Below, piece by piece: positions 56,582-64,000 of a DNA stretch of 64,000 nt. Position 1 is the stretch's first letter. Each line of letters starts with the position of its first letter. A model generated the notes under the pieces. It made no database searches and had not been told where the DNA came from. It saw only the letters and a list, made by a program, of their open reading frames with translations. The position numbers and the translations under genes are program-made. The DNA comes from Ottowia testudinis (GTDB lineage: Bacteria; Pseudomonadota; Gammaproteobacteria; Burkholderiales; Burkholderiaceae_C), in contig NZ_CP071796.1 of the NCBI RefSeq assembly GCF_017498525.1, positions 3,720,001 through 3,784,000 on the forward strand. The letters run 5' to 3'.

Positions 56582-58833
56582 TCTTCCATCAGCAGCAGCG
56601 GTGCGGCCGGCTCCAGCGGTACGCGCATCAACAGCAAGGTGCCGCCCAGCGCGCCGGTGACGAAACGGTGCGAGCCGCCCAGGCGGCGCACGCGGCGTTC
56701 GATGTTGGCCAAGCCGTGGCCCACAGAAAGTGCCACGGCGACCGGATCCATGCCGCGCCCGTTGTCCTCCAGCTCCAGTTGCAACTCGGCTTCGGTGACT
56801 TGCAGCAGCACGCGGCAATGGCTGGCGCCGCTGTGGCGGATGAGGTTGGACACCGTCTCGCGCAGCACGCGCGTCAGCTGCGACGAGGTGCGCGCCGAGA
56901 AGACCTGCGGGCGCCCCGGCAGATGGGCGTCCCAATCGACGTCGATGCCCGCGGCGGTCAGACGCGCCACCGTCTCGGAGCGCCAATCGGCCAGCACGTC
57001 GGCCAGAGGGGCCGGTTGGGCCTTCAGATGGCGCACCGAGAGCCGCATTTCCTCCAGCGCCTCGCGCGCCAGCCGCGCCACGCCGGCAGCACCGGACGGC
57101 GCGTCACTGGCGTGCACCAGCGACAAGAGCTTGGCGCCCAGGTCGTCGTGCAGGTCGTCGGCGATGCGCAGCCGTTCGTCATTGGCGCCGCGCCCGTAGG
57201 CCTCGCGCGTGGCGATCAACTGGCCCACCAGGCCGCACAGGCGCTGTGCCAGGCGCCGGTCTTGCTCGTTGAAGCGGCGCCTAACTTGGCCGCGCTCGCG
57301 CAACAGCACGGCCGGCATGCCGGCCGTCGGCGGCACCCAAAGCATCTCGCCACCCGGCAACAACGCCGCCTTGGACAGATTCGCGCGCGCCTCATGCGCC
57401 GCGGCGTCCGCCTCCTCGCACAGACTGTTGAACAAGCGCGCCAGCATCCAGCGCCAGGCGGCCAAGCGCTCCACGGGACGCATCAAGCCGATCAGCAGGA
57501 CGTCGCCGGTCAGGTCTTCCAGGCTGGGCTGCGCACGCCGCAAGTAGGTGCGGCTGAGCCAACGGTACAGCGGCACGTAGGCCAGCCAGCAGACGAGCAG
57601 CACCACGATCAGCGCCGTCGAGTCCTCCATGATCCGCAGCACCACCAGGCCGCGGTGCAAGGCCCACACGCCGGCGGCGCCAGCCAGCGCGGCAAACGCC
57701 TGCAGCGTCCATTCGTCCAGGTCGTAGGGCCGCAGATGGCGCGTGCTCCAGACAATGCCCAGGTTGGACAGCAACACCAGGGTGTAAATGAGCGCTTGCG
57801 ACGCTGGCGGCATGGCGCCGAACATGGGCAGCACCTCCAGCAACACCACAAGCAGCGTCGTGCCGCACAACAGCAATATGGCGGTGCCGCACACGGCGCG
57901 CAGCAACCGCGGCTCGCCGCGCGCGATCCCGAACTGCCGCGCCAAATTAACCAGCGTGGCGCCGATCATCAGCGTCTGGATCGCGCGGCTGCCCCAGTTG
58001 GGCGAGGGCAGCCACCAGGCGGCGTCGGCCGCGATCCACGCCAGCAGCGTGGGGGCCAGCACGAATATCCCCGTCAGCGGCAAGCTCCCTCGCGGCAGGC
58101 GCCTGGGGTAATTCGCCAGCAGCAGCACCAGCGCCACCAGCGCCAGCACCGAGCTGGCGTGATTGACCACCGACAGCGCATGGAACAGGCCGCTGGGCAA
58201 TGCCAGTTCACGGCTGCTGAAAACCGCCGCCGAATGCGCGGCCGTCATCACGAAGAAACTGGACAGGGCGGTGAAGAGCGTGCTCGGCGAGCCCGGGTAC
58301 ACGCTGACCACCCAGCCGGCGGCCAGCATCGCCAGCGCGCCGATCAACAACTGGCCCCAAAAAGACCACGGCAGGCTGCCCAGCAGCCGGTAGGTTCGCG
58401 GCTGCAGCGTCACGCGCTCGGGCGGTTGATCCGGACGCACCACGGTCACCAGTACCTGCGGCGCGCGCATGATGCTGGCCAGCCGATCCTGCCGCGCGTA
58501 AAAATCCCCCCAGTCGCTGTAGCTGTGCAGCAAGTCCGGGTCTTCCATCTTGTCGCGTGCCATCAGGGTGAGCGGCTCCGCCTCTGGCAGACCGAGCGCC
58601 AGCACCACCATGCCGGGGGTCAGGCCCGCCGCCTCGGAGCGGCCGCGCATGACGACTGCGTGAATTTCCAGCCCGGCCGGCGCCGTGGCGGCAACGCCGG
58701 GCACCGGCTGTAAGCGCCAGCCGACCGAAGGTTGCGCCAGGCTGAGCACCAAGCACACCAGGCTTGATGCCAGCGACAGCAGCAGCGCCACATACAACGC
58801 GTTGCGGCGCAGCCAGCCAAACGCCGTCTTCAA
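56578..58833 (-). CDS. Membrane sensor histidine kinase with PDZ-like segment (HisKA_3 type)
   Basis: About 751 residues from a TTG at 58833; the frame is open further upstream and the start is uncertain. One helix (residues about 12-34) leads to a periplasmic PDZ-like segment at about 55-90 (VMRGRSEAAGLTPGMVVLAL). Six to eight further helices lie between about 180 and 430. The kinase core has the phospho-acceptor His562 in RIADDLHDDLGAKLLSLV, the N box in RETVSNLIRHSGASH and the G box LEDNGRGMD. This HisKA_3 form pairs with LuxR-type regulators such as the one at 55640. Confidence 0.85.
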   Translation of the reverse strand: MKTAFGWLRRNALYVALLLSLASSLVCLVLSLAQPSVGWRLQPVPGVAATAPAGLEIHAVVMRGRSEAAGLTPGMVVLALGLPEAEPLTLMARDKMEDPDLLHSYSDWGDFYARQDRLASIMRAPQVLVTVVRPDQPPERVTLQPRTYRLLGSLPWSFWGQLLIGALAMLAAGWVVSVYPGSPSTLFTALSSFFVMTAAHSAAVFSSRELALPSGLFHALSVVNHASSVLALVALVLLLANYPRRLPRGSLPLTGIFVLAPTLLAWIAADAAWWLPSPNWGSRAIQTLMIGATLVNLARQFGIARGEPRLLRAVCGTAILLLCGTTLLVVLLEVLPMFGAMPPASQALIYTLVLLSNLGIVWSTRHLRPYDLDEWTLQAFAALAGAAGVWALHRGLVVLRIMEDSTALIVVLLVCWLAYVPLYRWLSRTYLRRAQPSLEDLTGDVLLIGLMRPVERLAAWRWMLARLFNSLCEEADAAAHEARANLSKAALLPGGEMLWVPPTAGMPAVLLRERGQVRRRFNEQDRRLAQRLCGLVGQLIATREAYGRGANDERLRIADDLHDDLGAKLLSLVHASDAPSGAAGVARLAREALEEMRLSVRHLKAQPAPLADVLADWRSETVARLTAAGIDVDWDAHLPGRPQVFSARTSSQLTRVLRETVSNLIRHSGASHCRVLLQVTEAELQLELEDNGRGMDPVAVALSVGHGLANIERRVRRLGGSHRFVTGALGGTLLLMRVPLEPAAPLLLMED

Positions 58834-58957
58834 GCGCGCGCCGTGCCCCCCGCGCCGGACAGCCCGAGCGACACCGGGCCGCTGTCCAATGCGACCTGCA
58901 GGCTGGGGGCAACGAGAGATTCGGGGTTCACGGGCGGGATTGGGCGACAATCGTCCG

Positions 58958-59908
58958 GTGATTCTCCGGCATACCTTCACCCCGCTCAACAACACGCGCC
59001 TGGCCAATCTGTGCGGCCCGACCGACGAACACCTGCGCAGTATCGAAGCGGGACTTCAAGTAGGCATCGCGCATCGGCATGAGCAGTTCAAGATCGACGG
59101 CCCCAAGAAAGCCGCCGAGCGCGCCCTGACGGTGCTGCAAGCCCTCTACGAACTGGCCGACCGCCCGATCAAGCCCGACACCGTGCAGTTGATGCTGGCC
59201 GGCGATGGCGCACCCCTGCGCGAGGGGCCGGACGGCGCCCTGGTGCTGGGCACCCGCCGCAGCGACCTCAAGGCCCGCACGCCCAACCAGAGCGTTTACC
59301 TGGACCACATCGCCACGCACGACATCACCTTCGGCATTGGCCCGGCCGGCACCGGCAAGACCTATCTGGCGGTAGCCTGCGCGGTCGATGCGCTGGAGCG
59401 GCAAAGCGTGCAGCGCATCGTGCTCACGCGCCCGGCGGTCGAGGCCGGCGAGCGTCTGGGCTTTCTGCCTGGCGATTTGACGCAGAAGGTCGATCCTTAT
59501 CTGCGCCCGCTGTACGACGCGCTGTACGACCTGATGGGCTTTGACCGCGTGCAAAAGGCTTTCGAGCGCAACCAGCTCGAAATCGCGCCGCTGGCCTTCA
59601 TGCGTGGGCGCACGCTGAACCACGCCTTCATCATCCTCGACGAAGCGCAAAACACCACGCCCGAGCAGATGAAAATGTTCCTCACCCGCATCGGCTTTGG
59701 CAGCAAGTGCGTGGTGACGGGCGATGTGAGCCAGATCGACCTGCCCAAGGGCGCGACCAGCGGCTTGGTGGATGCCGAGCGGGTGCTCAAGCGCGTCAAG
59801 GGCCTGGCGTTCACGCGCTTCACCTCGGCCGACGTGGTGCGCCATCCGCTCGTGGCGCGCATCGTTGACGCATACGACGCGCAGCGGCGGCCCGCCCGGG
59901 CGGGCTGA
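58958..59908 (+). CDS. PhoH family ATPase
   Basis: A 316-residue YbeZ/PhoH-like protein. The N-terminal region (FTPLNNTRLANLCGPTDEHL) precedes a P-loop domain with GIGPAGTGKTYLAVACAVDA (Walker A) and HAFIILDEAQNTTPEQMKMF (Walker B). RIVLTRPAVEAGERLGFLPG and VVTGDVSQIDLPKGATSGL are PhoH signatures. In other proteobacteria the gene is usually followed by ybeY, but here the next gene is an acyltransferase. The GTG start is inferred from homology. It is divergent from the kinase gene, 124 bp apart. Confidence 0.92.
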   Translation: MILRHTFTPLNNTRLANLCGPTDEHLRSIEAGLQVGIAHRHEQFKIDGPKKAAERALTVLQALYELADRPIKPDTVQLMLAGDGAPLREGPDGALVLGTRRSDLKARTPNQSVYLDHIATHDITFGIGPAGTGKTYLAVACAVDALERQSVQRIVLTRPAVEAGERLGFLPGDLTQKVDPYLRPLYDALYDLMGFDRVQKAFERNQLEIAPLAFMRGRTLNHAFIILDEAQNTTPEQMKMFLTRIGFGSKCVVTGDVSQIDLPKGATSGLVDAERVLKRVKGLAFTRFTSADVVRHPLVARIVDAYDAQRRPARAG

Positions 59909-60051
59909 GCAGCGCGCCGGGGGTCGCGCCGAGGCGCGTTCTCTATGTTTTTGATAGCAAATCGCGCGATGCATGCGCGGCGCCACCTGTGGGCCGTTGC
60001 GGTGCAATCGGTTGTCGCGGCCGTCACGCGCCTTGTGTTTACATTTGCACC

Positions 60052-60807
60052 ATGAGCGAACACCTCCCCGTGCCGATCCAGGCGCCGGACTCTCCTGCCA
60101 AGGTACGCATCCTGGCGCGCCGCGCGGCCGCCTGGTGCACGGGCCAGGCCATCATCGGCTTTGCGCGGCTGCTGACCGGCGTGCGTGCGCTGCTGGCGCC
60201 CGGCGCCAGTTTGCAGGCCGTGCCCACGCTGTACTTCGCCAACCACAGCAGCCACGGCGATTTCGTGCTGCTGTGGGCCACCCTGCCGCCCGAGCTGCGC
60301 GACAACACGCGTCCGGTGGCGGGCGAGGACTATTGGTTGGCGTCGCGGCTGCGCCGCTTCATCGGGCACGACGTGTTCAACGCGCTGATGATCCGCCGCC
60401 AGCCGGCCACCGCCGACGCGCCCGAAGCGCCCGCCGACCCGGTGGCGCAAATGGTCCGGGCGCTGGAAGCAGGCTCCTCGCTCATCATGTTTCCCGAGGG
60501 CACGCGCAACACCACCGACGCGGTGATGCTGCCGCTGAAAAGCGGGCTGTTTCACTTGGCGCGCCAGTGCCCGCAAGCGCGGCTGGTGCCGGTGTGGATA
60601 GAGAACCTGCGCCGCGTGCTGCCCAAGGGCGAGTTGCTGCCGATTCCGCTGGCCTGCTCGGTGCGCTACGGCGCGCCCATTGTTCTGGGCGCGGACGAGG
60701 ACAAAGCCGCTTTTCTGGCGCGCGCTCGGCAGGCCATGCTGGATCTGCGGCCCGATCATCAGCGCCAGGCCGAGCACGGCGACGCCGCCCAGGAGGAGGC
60801 CGCATGA
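60052..60807 (+). CDS. 1-acyl-sn-glycerol-3-phosphate acyltransferase-like protein (PlsC type)
   Basis: A 251-residue acyltransferase. It has the HX4D catalytic motif NHSSHGDFVLLW near residues 64-75 and the glycerophosphate-binding LIMFPEGTRNTTDAV. Another conserved block is LPLKSGLFHLARQ. It probably converts lysophosphatidic acid to phosphatidic acid at the inner membrane. Its stop overlaps the cdsA start by four bases, so product and substrate enzymes are co-transcribed. ATG chosen at 60052 as the first Met with clear coding sequence. Confidence 0.88.
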   Translation: MSEHLPVPIQAPDSPAKVRILARRAAAWCTGQAIIGFARLLTGVRALLAPGASLQAVPTLYFANHSSHGDFVLLWATLPPELRDNTRPVAGEDYWLASRLRRFIGHDVFNALMIRRQPATADAPEAPADPVAQMVRALEAGSSLIMFPEGTRNTTDAVMLPLKSGLFHLARQCPQARLVPVWIENLRRVLPKGELLPIPLACSVRYGAPIVLGADEDKAAFLARARQAMLDLRPDHQRQAEHGDAAQEEAA

Positions 60808-61739
60808 GCACGACGGCTTGGCTTTTTCTGAGCGCAACTGCCCTGCTGCTGCTGGCGTCGCTGGCCGGCGCGGCACTGAAGTGGCGCGTGGCTGAAGGGC
60901 AGCCCAACGCCACCATCGACCACCTGAACGCCCGCATTCGCGCCTGGTGGATCACGGTGGGCGTGCTGGGGTTGGCTTTTGCGTTTGGCAAGGGCGGCGT
61001 GATCGTGTTGTTTTTTCTGATCTCGTTCTACGCGCTGCGCGAGTTCTACAGCCTGACCGACACACGGCAGGGCGATCACCTGGCGCTGGCCGCCGCGTTC
61101 TACATCGGGCTGCCGGCACAGTACTACCTGATTGGGATCGAGTGGTATGGCCTCTACAGCATCTTTATCCCGGTGTACGCCTTTTTGGTGCTGCCCATCC
61201 TGGCGTCGGCCGGCGGCGACACCACGCGCTTTTTGGAGCGCACGGCCAAGGTGCAATGGGGCCTGATGGTGTGCGTGTTCTGCATCAGCCACGTGCCCGC
61301 GCTGCTGACGCTGGAAATTCCTGGCTACGAAGGCCGCAATCTGCTGTTGATTGCCTTTCTGGTCATCGTGGTGCAGGGCAGCGACGCTTTGCAATACATG
61401 TGGGGCAAACTGCTTGGCCGCCGCAAGCTGGCACCCACGCTGTCACCCTCAAAGACGTGGGAGGGGGTGATTGGCGGGGTGGCCAGCGCTTCGGTATTGG
61501 GCGCCCTGCTGTGGTGGATCACGCCCTTCGCCCCCTGGCAAGCGGCACTGATGGCGCTGACGATTTGCATGATGGGCTTGTTCGGCGGGCTGGTCATGTC
61601 GGCCATCAAGCGCGACCGCGGCGTGAAGGACTGGGGCGACCTGATCGAAGGCCACGGCGGCATGCTCGACCAGGTGGATTCGGTCATCTTCGCCGCGCCG
61701 GTTTTCTTTCACTTGCTGCGTTATGGCTGGGTGACTTGA
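60804..61739 (+). CDS. cdsA: Phosphatidate cytidylyltransferase
   Basis: An integral membrane enzyme of 311 residues with about eight helices that makes CDP-diacylglycerol from phosphatidic acid and CTP. The CdsA signature is present: LSPSKTWEGVIGGVASAS, then SAIKRDRGVKDWG followed by GHGGMLDQVDSVIFAAPVFF. It overlaps the upstream acyltransferase as ATGA, giving a two-step phospholipid operon. A family A repeat follows. Confidence 0.95.
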   Translation: MSTTAWLFLSATALLLLASLAGAALKWRVAEGQPNATIDHLNARIRAWWITVGVLGLAFAFGKGGVIVLFFLISFYALREFYSLTDTRQGDHLALAAAFYIGLPAQYYLIGIEWYGLYSIFIPVYAFLVLPILASAGGDTTRFLERTAKVQWGLMVCVFCISHVPALLTLEIPGYEGRNLLLIAFLVIVVQGSDALQYMWGKLLGRRKLAPTLSPSKTWEGVIGGVASASVLGALLWWITPFAPWQAALMALTICMMGLFGGLVMSAIKRDRGVKDWGDLIEGHGGMLDQVDSVIFAAPVFFHLLRYGWVT

Positions 61740-62054
61740 GCAGCGCCCAACGCCACGGAACAATGGCTCAAAAACCATAGCTGCTTGCGCGCGTCTGGAA
61801 GGCGCTAGGAGCCTGTGCGACAGCAGGAACGTCGGCCGCCACGCGCGAGAAACCGGTATCGCTTGGCATCACCTCATGCGCTCAAGAGTTTGTGCCCCTG
61901 CGGCGCCACGCCGCACCACGACGCAGTCCGCCCTGAGGCGCGCTGGACACGCCGCGATGAAATACCCGGCCCAGCCATTGTGTCGGCCGCGTCGGCGGGT
62001 GCAAAGCCAGCGCCTGTCGCCCACGTGCCAGCGGCCGCGCGTAAGATGCGGGCC
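61740..62054. other. Gene-free spacer between cdsA and the creatininase-family gene
   Basis: Apart from the family A repeat at 61767-61815 no gene, terminator or clear promoter was recognised. The continuous reading frame running into the next gene lacks protein-like features and a ribosome-binding site. Confidence 0.5.
61767..61815 (-). repeat. Family A palindromic repeat after cdsA
   Basis: ACCATAGCTGCTTGCGCGC with GGAAGGCGCTAGGAGCC is a decayed reverse-oriented copy 28 bases past the cdsA stop. Confidence 0.68.
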
Positions 62055-62894
62055 ATGACTGCCCGCCCGCACCTGCCACCGCGCAGCCGCCAGTGGTCCG
62101 ACCTGATCACCACCGACTTCGCGTCGATCGACCTGGCGCGCGCCATTGCCGTGCTGCCACTGGGCGCGACCGAGCAGCACGGCCCGCATCTGCCACTGTC
62201 GGTCGACGCCAACCTGGCGCACAGCATGGTGCACGTGGCCACCACGCACCTGCCGCCCGATCTGCCAGCGCTGTTTCTGCCGGTGCAACGCATTGGCCAC
62301 AGCCCCGAGCACGCGGGCTTTGCCGGCACGCTGAGCCTGAAGGCCGAGACCGTGATGCGTCTGTGGACGGACATTGCCGAAAGCGTGTCGGCCAGCGGCG
62401 TGAACAAGCTGGTGCTGTTCAACACCCACGGCGGCAATGTCGGCCTGATGGACGTGGTCGCGCGCGAGTTGCGCACGCGGATGGGCATGCTGGTGTACAG
62501 CGTGAGCTGGTTCAACCTGCCCCTGAAAAACGCCAGCGGCGAAGACCTGATGGCGCGCTTTTCGGCCGACGAACAGCGCTTTGGCGTGCACGGCGGCCAG
62601 ATCGAAACGGCCATGATGCTGGCGCTCAAGCCCCGGCTGGTGCGGCAATCGAAGGCGCAGGATTTCAAATCCGCCTCGCAGCAGCGGGCGGCCGACTTTG
62701 CCATCCTCGGCGATGGAAAAAGCGCCAAGCTCGCGTGGGCGGCGCAGGACTTGAACACCGAGGGCGCGGCTGGCAACGCCGCGGCCGCCAAGGTCGACGA
62801 CGGTCTGGCGCTGGTCGACGCCGCCGGCCGCGCGCTGGCCGCGCTGCTGGTCGAGATCGACCGCCTGCCGCCCCATACACTGCGCAGGCGCTGA
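62055..62894 (+). CDS. Creatininase family protein
   Basis: A 279-residue metal-dependent amidohydrolase-like protein. AVLPLGATEQHGPHLPLSVD supplies Glu, His and Asp ligands, IGHSPEHAGFAGTLSLKAET follows, LFNTHGGNVGLMDVV is the central motif and FGVHGGQIETAMMLAL carries the final Glu. Relatives hydrolyse creatinine or act on cofactor precursors (MftE, ArfB-like); substrate here is unknown. An ATG at 62046 is also possible. A Bug-type binding-protein gene follows in the same direction. Confidence 0.9.
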   Translation: MTARPHLPPRSRQWSDLITTDFASIDLARAIAVLPLGATEQHGPHLPLSVDANLAHSMVHVATTHLPPDLPALFLPVQRIGHSPEHAGFAGTLSLKAETVMRLWTDIAESVSASGVNKLVLFNTHGGNVGLMDVVARELRTRMGMLVYSVSWFNLPLKNASGEDLMARFSADEQRFGVHGGQIETAMMLALKPRLVRQSKAQDFKSASQQRAADFAILGDGKSAKLAWAAQDLNTEGAAGNAAAAKVDDGLALVDAAGRALAALLVEIDRLPPHTLRRR

Positions 62895-62981
62895 CGGCGG
62901 CGCTGGCGCGGCGGCGCAGCCGCGCGATGCACTTGACTCTAGAATCGCGCGCTGTCTTCGTTGATCCTTGGGAGTGCCGTG

Positions 62982-63956
62982 ATGATCAGACGCCGCCGCT
63001 TTACCGCCACCCTGCTTGCCGCCGCATCGTCCGCCGCGCTGCCCCGTGCCTGGGCGGCGGACGAGCGCCCGGTGCGCCTTCTGGTCGGGTTTCCCGCCGG
63101 AGGCGGCTCGGACGCCATCGCGCGCCTGCTGGCCGACAAGCTGAAAGACCAGTTGCAGCGCGCCGTGCTGGTCGAGAACCGCCCTGGCGCCGGCGGCCAG
63201 CTCGCGGCGCAGCAGCTGAAGGCCGCGCCGGCCGACGGCACCACGGTGTTCTTGTCGCACGACCACACCATCTCGATCCTGCCGCAGGTGGTGGCGCGCC
63301 CGGGCTATGCGCCGCACGACGACTTTGTGCCGCTGGGCGGCTTTGCCACCTTCGTCAACGGGCTGGCGGTGTCGCCGGGCACGCCGGCCAAGTCGGTGGC
63401 TGAATATGTGCAGTGGGTCAAATCGCAAGGCGGCGGCAAGAGCGCGGTGGGCATCCCGGCGCCGGCCTCGACGCCCGAGTTTCTGGTGCAGCTGCTGGCC
63501 AAGCGCTACGGGCTCGACCTGACGCCCGTGCCCTACAAAGGCAGCGCGCCCATGATGGCCGACATGCTGGGCAACCAGATCCCGGCCGGCATCGGCTCGG
63601 TGCAGGATTTCATCGAATACCAGCGCGCCGGCAAGCTGCACATGATCGCCGTGCTGGGCGCCCAGCGCCAGGCCGCCATGCCCGATGTGCCGACGCTGGC
63701 CGAGCTGGGCTTCAAGGGGCTGGAGGACACCCCCTTCTACGGCATCTGGGCGCCCAAGGGCACGCCCGCCGGCTTCATCAACAGCTTCAGCCACGCGCTG
63801 GAAAAAGTGGTGGCGCTGCCCGAGGTGCGCAAGCCGCTCACCGACATGGGCCTGACCGTGGGTTACATGAACCCGCAGCAGCTCGACCAGCGCGAGCGTG
63901 CGTACACCAAGGTGTGGGCGCGGATCATCGCGGAAAGCGGGTTCAAGCCGTTGTAA
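62982..63956 (+). CDS. Bug family tripartite tricarboxylate transporter substrate-binding protein
   Basis: A 324-residue periplasmic receptor. The signal MIRRRRFTATLLAAASSAAL has four Arg before a hydrophobic stretch, so Tat export is possible. The mature protein shows Bug motifs: RLLVGFPAGGGSDAIARLLA, VENRPGAGGQLAAQQLK and VPYKGSAPMMADMLGNQIPA. No TctA/TctB partners are adjacent. Bug proteins are highly expanded in Burkholderiales and often orphan. GGGAG lies before the start. Proximity to the creatininase-family gene may hint at the ligand. Confidence 0.92.
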   Translation: MIRRRRFTATLLAAASSAALPRAWAADERPVRLLVGFPAGGGSDAIARLLADKLKDQLQRAVLVENRPGAGGQLAAQQLKAAPADGTTVFLSHDHTISILPQVVARPGYAPHDDFVPLGGFATFVNGLAVSPGTPAKSVAEYVQWVKSQGGGKSAVGIPAPASTPEFLVQLLAKRYGLDLTPVPYKGSAPMMADMLGNQIPAGIGSVQDFIEYQRAGKLHMIAVLGAQRQAAMPDVPTLAELGFKGLEDTPFYGIWAPKGTPAGFINSFSHALEKVVALPEVRKPLTDMGLTVGYMNPQQLDQRERAYTKVWARIIAESGFKPL

Positions 63957-63957
63957 A

Positions 63958-64000
63958 AGCTCCCCCTGTAGCGTTGCGCGCCTTCGCCCAGAGGGGGACA
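63958..64000. repeat. Family B GC-rich repeat, cut by the window edge
   Basis: CTCCCCCTGTAGCG and CTTCGCCCAGAGGGGG immediately follow the Bug-type gene. Its right limit is outside the window. Confidence 0.55.

Noticed and set aside
56287-58713. An 808-codon open frame antisense to the kinase gene
   Set aside because: It lacks any recognisable motif, is rich in Arg/Gln/His, and mirrors the GC-rich codons of the real gene, as do other long antisense frames at 1850-2896, 9039-10658 and 18690-20486.
59889-59906. A perfect GC palindrome at the end of the PhoH-like gene considered as a terminator
   Set aside because: It lies within the coding end and is not followed by a T run.

Overview
This window looks like part of a chromosome of a high-GC betaproteobacterium, most likely in Burkholderiales/Comamonadaceae. 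The evidence is the gene content and order (mraZ to lpxC, hslVU, dapF-DUF484-xerC, folB-ttcA), a single-Cys DksA, a Bug-type binding protein, and a dense set of short palindromic repeats of a kind I associate with that family. No rRNA, tRNA, prophage, insertion sequence or CRISPR array was recognised. Almost everything is housekeeping DNA, and the accessory interest lies in repeats, small rearrangements and a few unusual proteins.

Layout. 1-7.7 kb: the 5' part of glmS (minus), a divergent Lrp/AsnC regulator, a DSD1-family PLP enzyme, a histidine phosphatase, a lipoprotein, ttcA, folB, a pteridine-reductase-like SDR and a MidA-type methyltransferase. 7.7-11 kb: an AT-richer methyltransferase that may be acquired, a DUF2905 protein, a phospholipase D-like lipoprotein and a YegP-type protein. 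11-18 kb: rodA, a frameshifted YqiA-like esterase, an RNase II/R-family nuclease, a TonB-like protein, mtgA and ruvC. 18-36.7 kb: a complete minus-strand dcw cluster (mraZ, rsmH, ftsL, ftsI, murE, murF, mraY, murD, ftsW, murG, murC, ddl, ftsQ, ftsA, ftsZ, lpxC), mostly joined by 4-base ATGA overlaps. It takes peptidoglycan precursors from UDP-MurNAc to lipid II and on to septal synthesis.

36.7-49.2 kb: the mra control region, hslVU, a STAS-like protein, dksA, a COG0523 GTPase, a 7TM protein with a degenerate GGDEF domain, a PhnD-like binding protein, xerC, a DUF484 protein and dapF. 49.3-56.3 kb: aqpZ, a stand-alone GyrB-like toprim protein, a small lipoprotein, ruvB and ruvA separated by a secreted serine protease and an I78-type protease inhibitor, and a LuxR-type response regulator. 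56.6-64 kb: its probable sensor kinase, a PhoH-like ATPase, an acyltransferase with cdsA, a creatininase-family hydrolase and a Bug-type binding protein.

The most striking feature is a roughly 50-bp palindromic repeat with about 19 copies here. Many lie between genes, but about seven lie inside conserved genes (SDR, MidA, RNase, murG, murF, dapF and possibly murE). There they are read in phase without stops, and unrelated proteins that share a frame carry matching peptide insertions. Two further repeat families occupy other gaps. Other points of note are four 10-bp direct repeats upstream of mraZ (probable MraZ operator), an 83-bp duplication at the murG/murC junction, and a protease/inhibitor pair inside the ruvAB locus.
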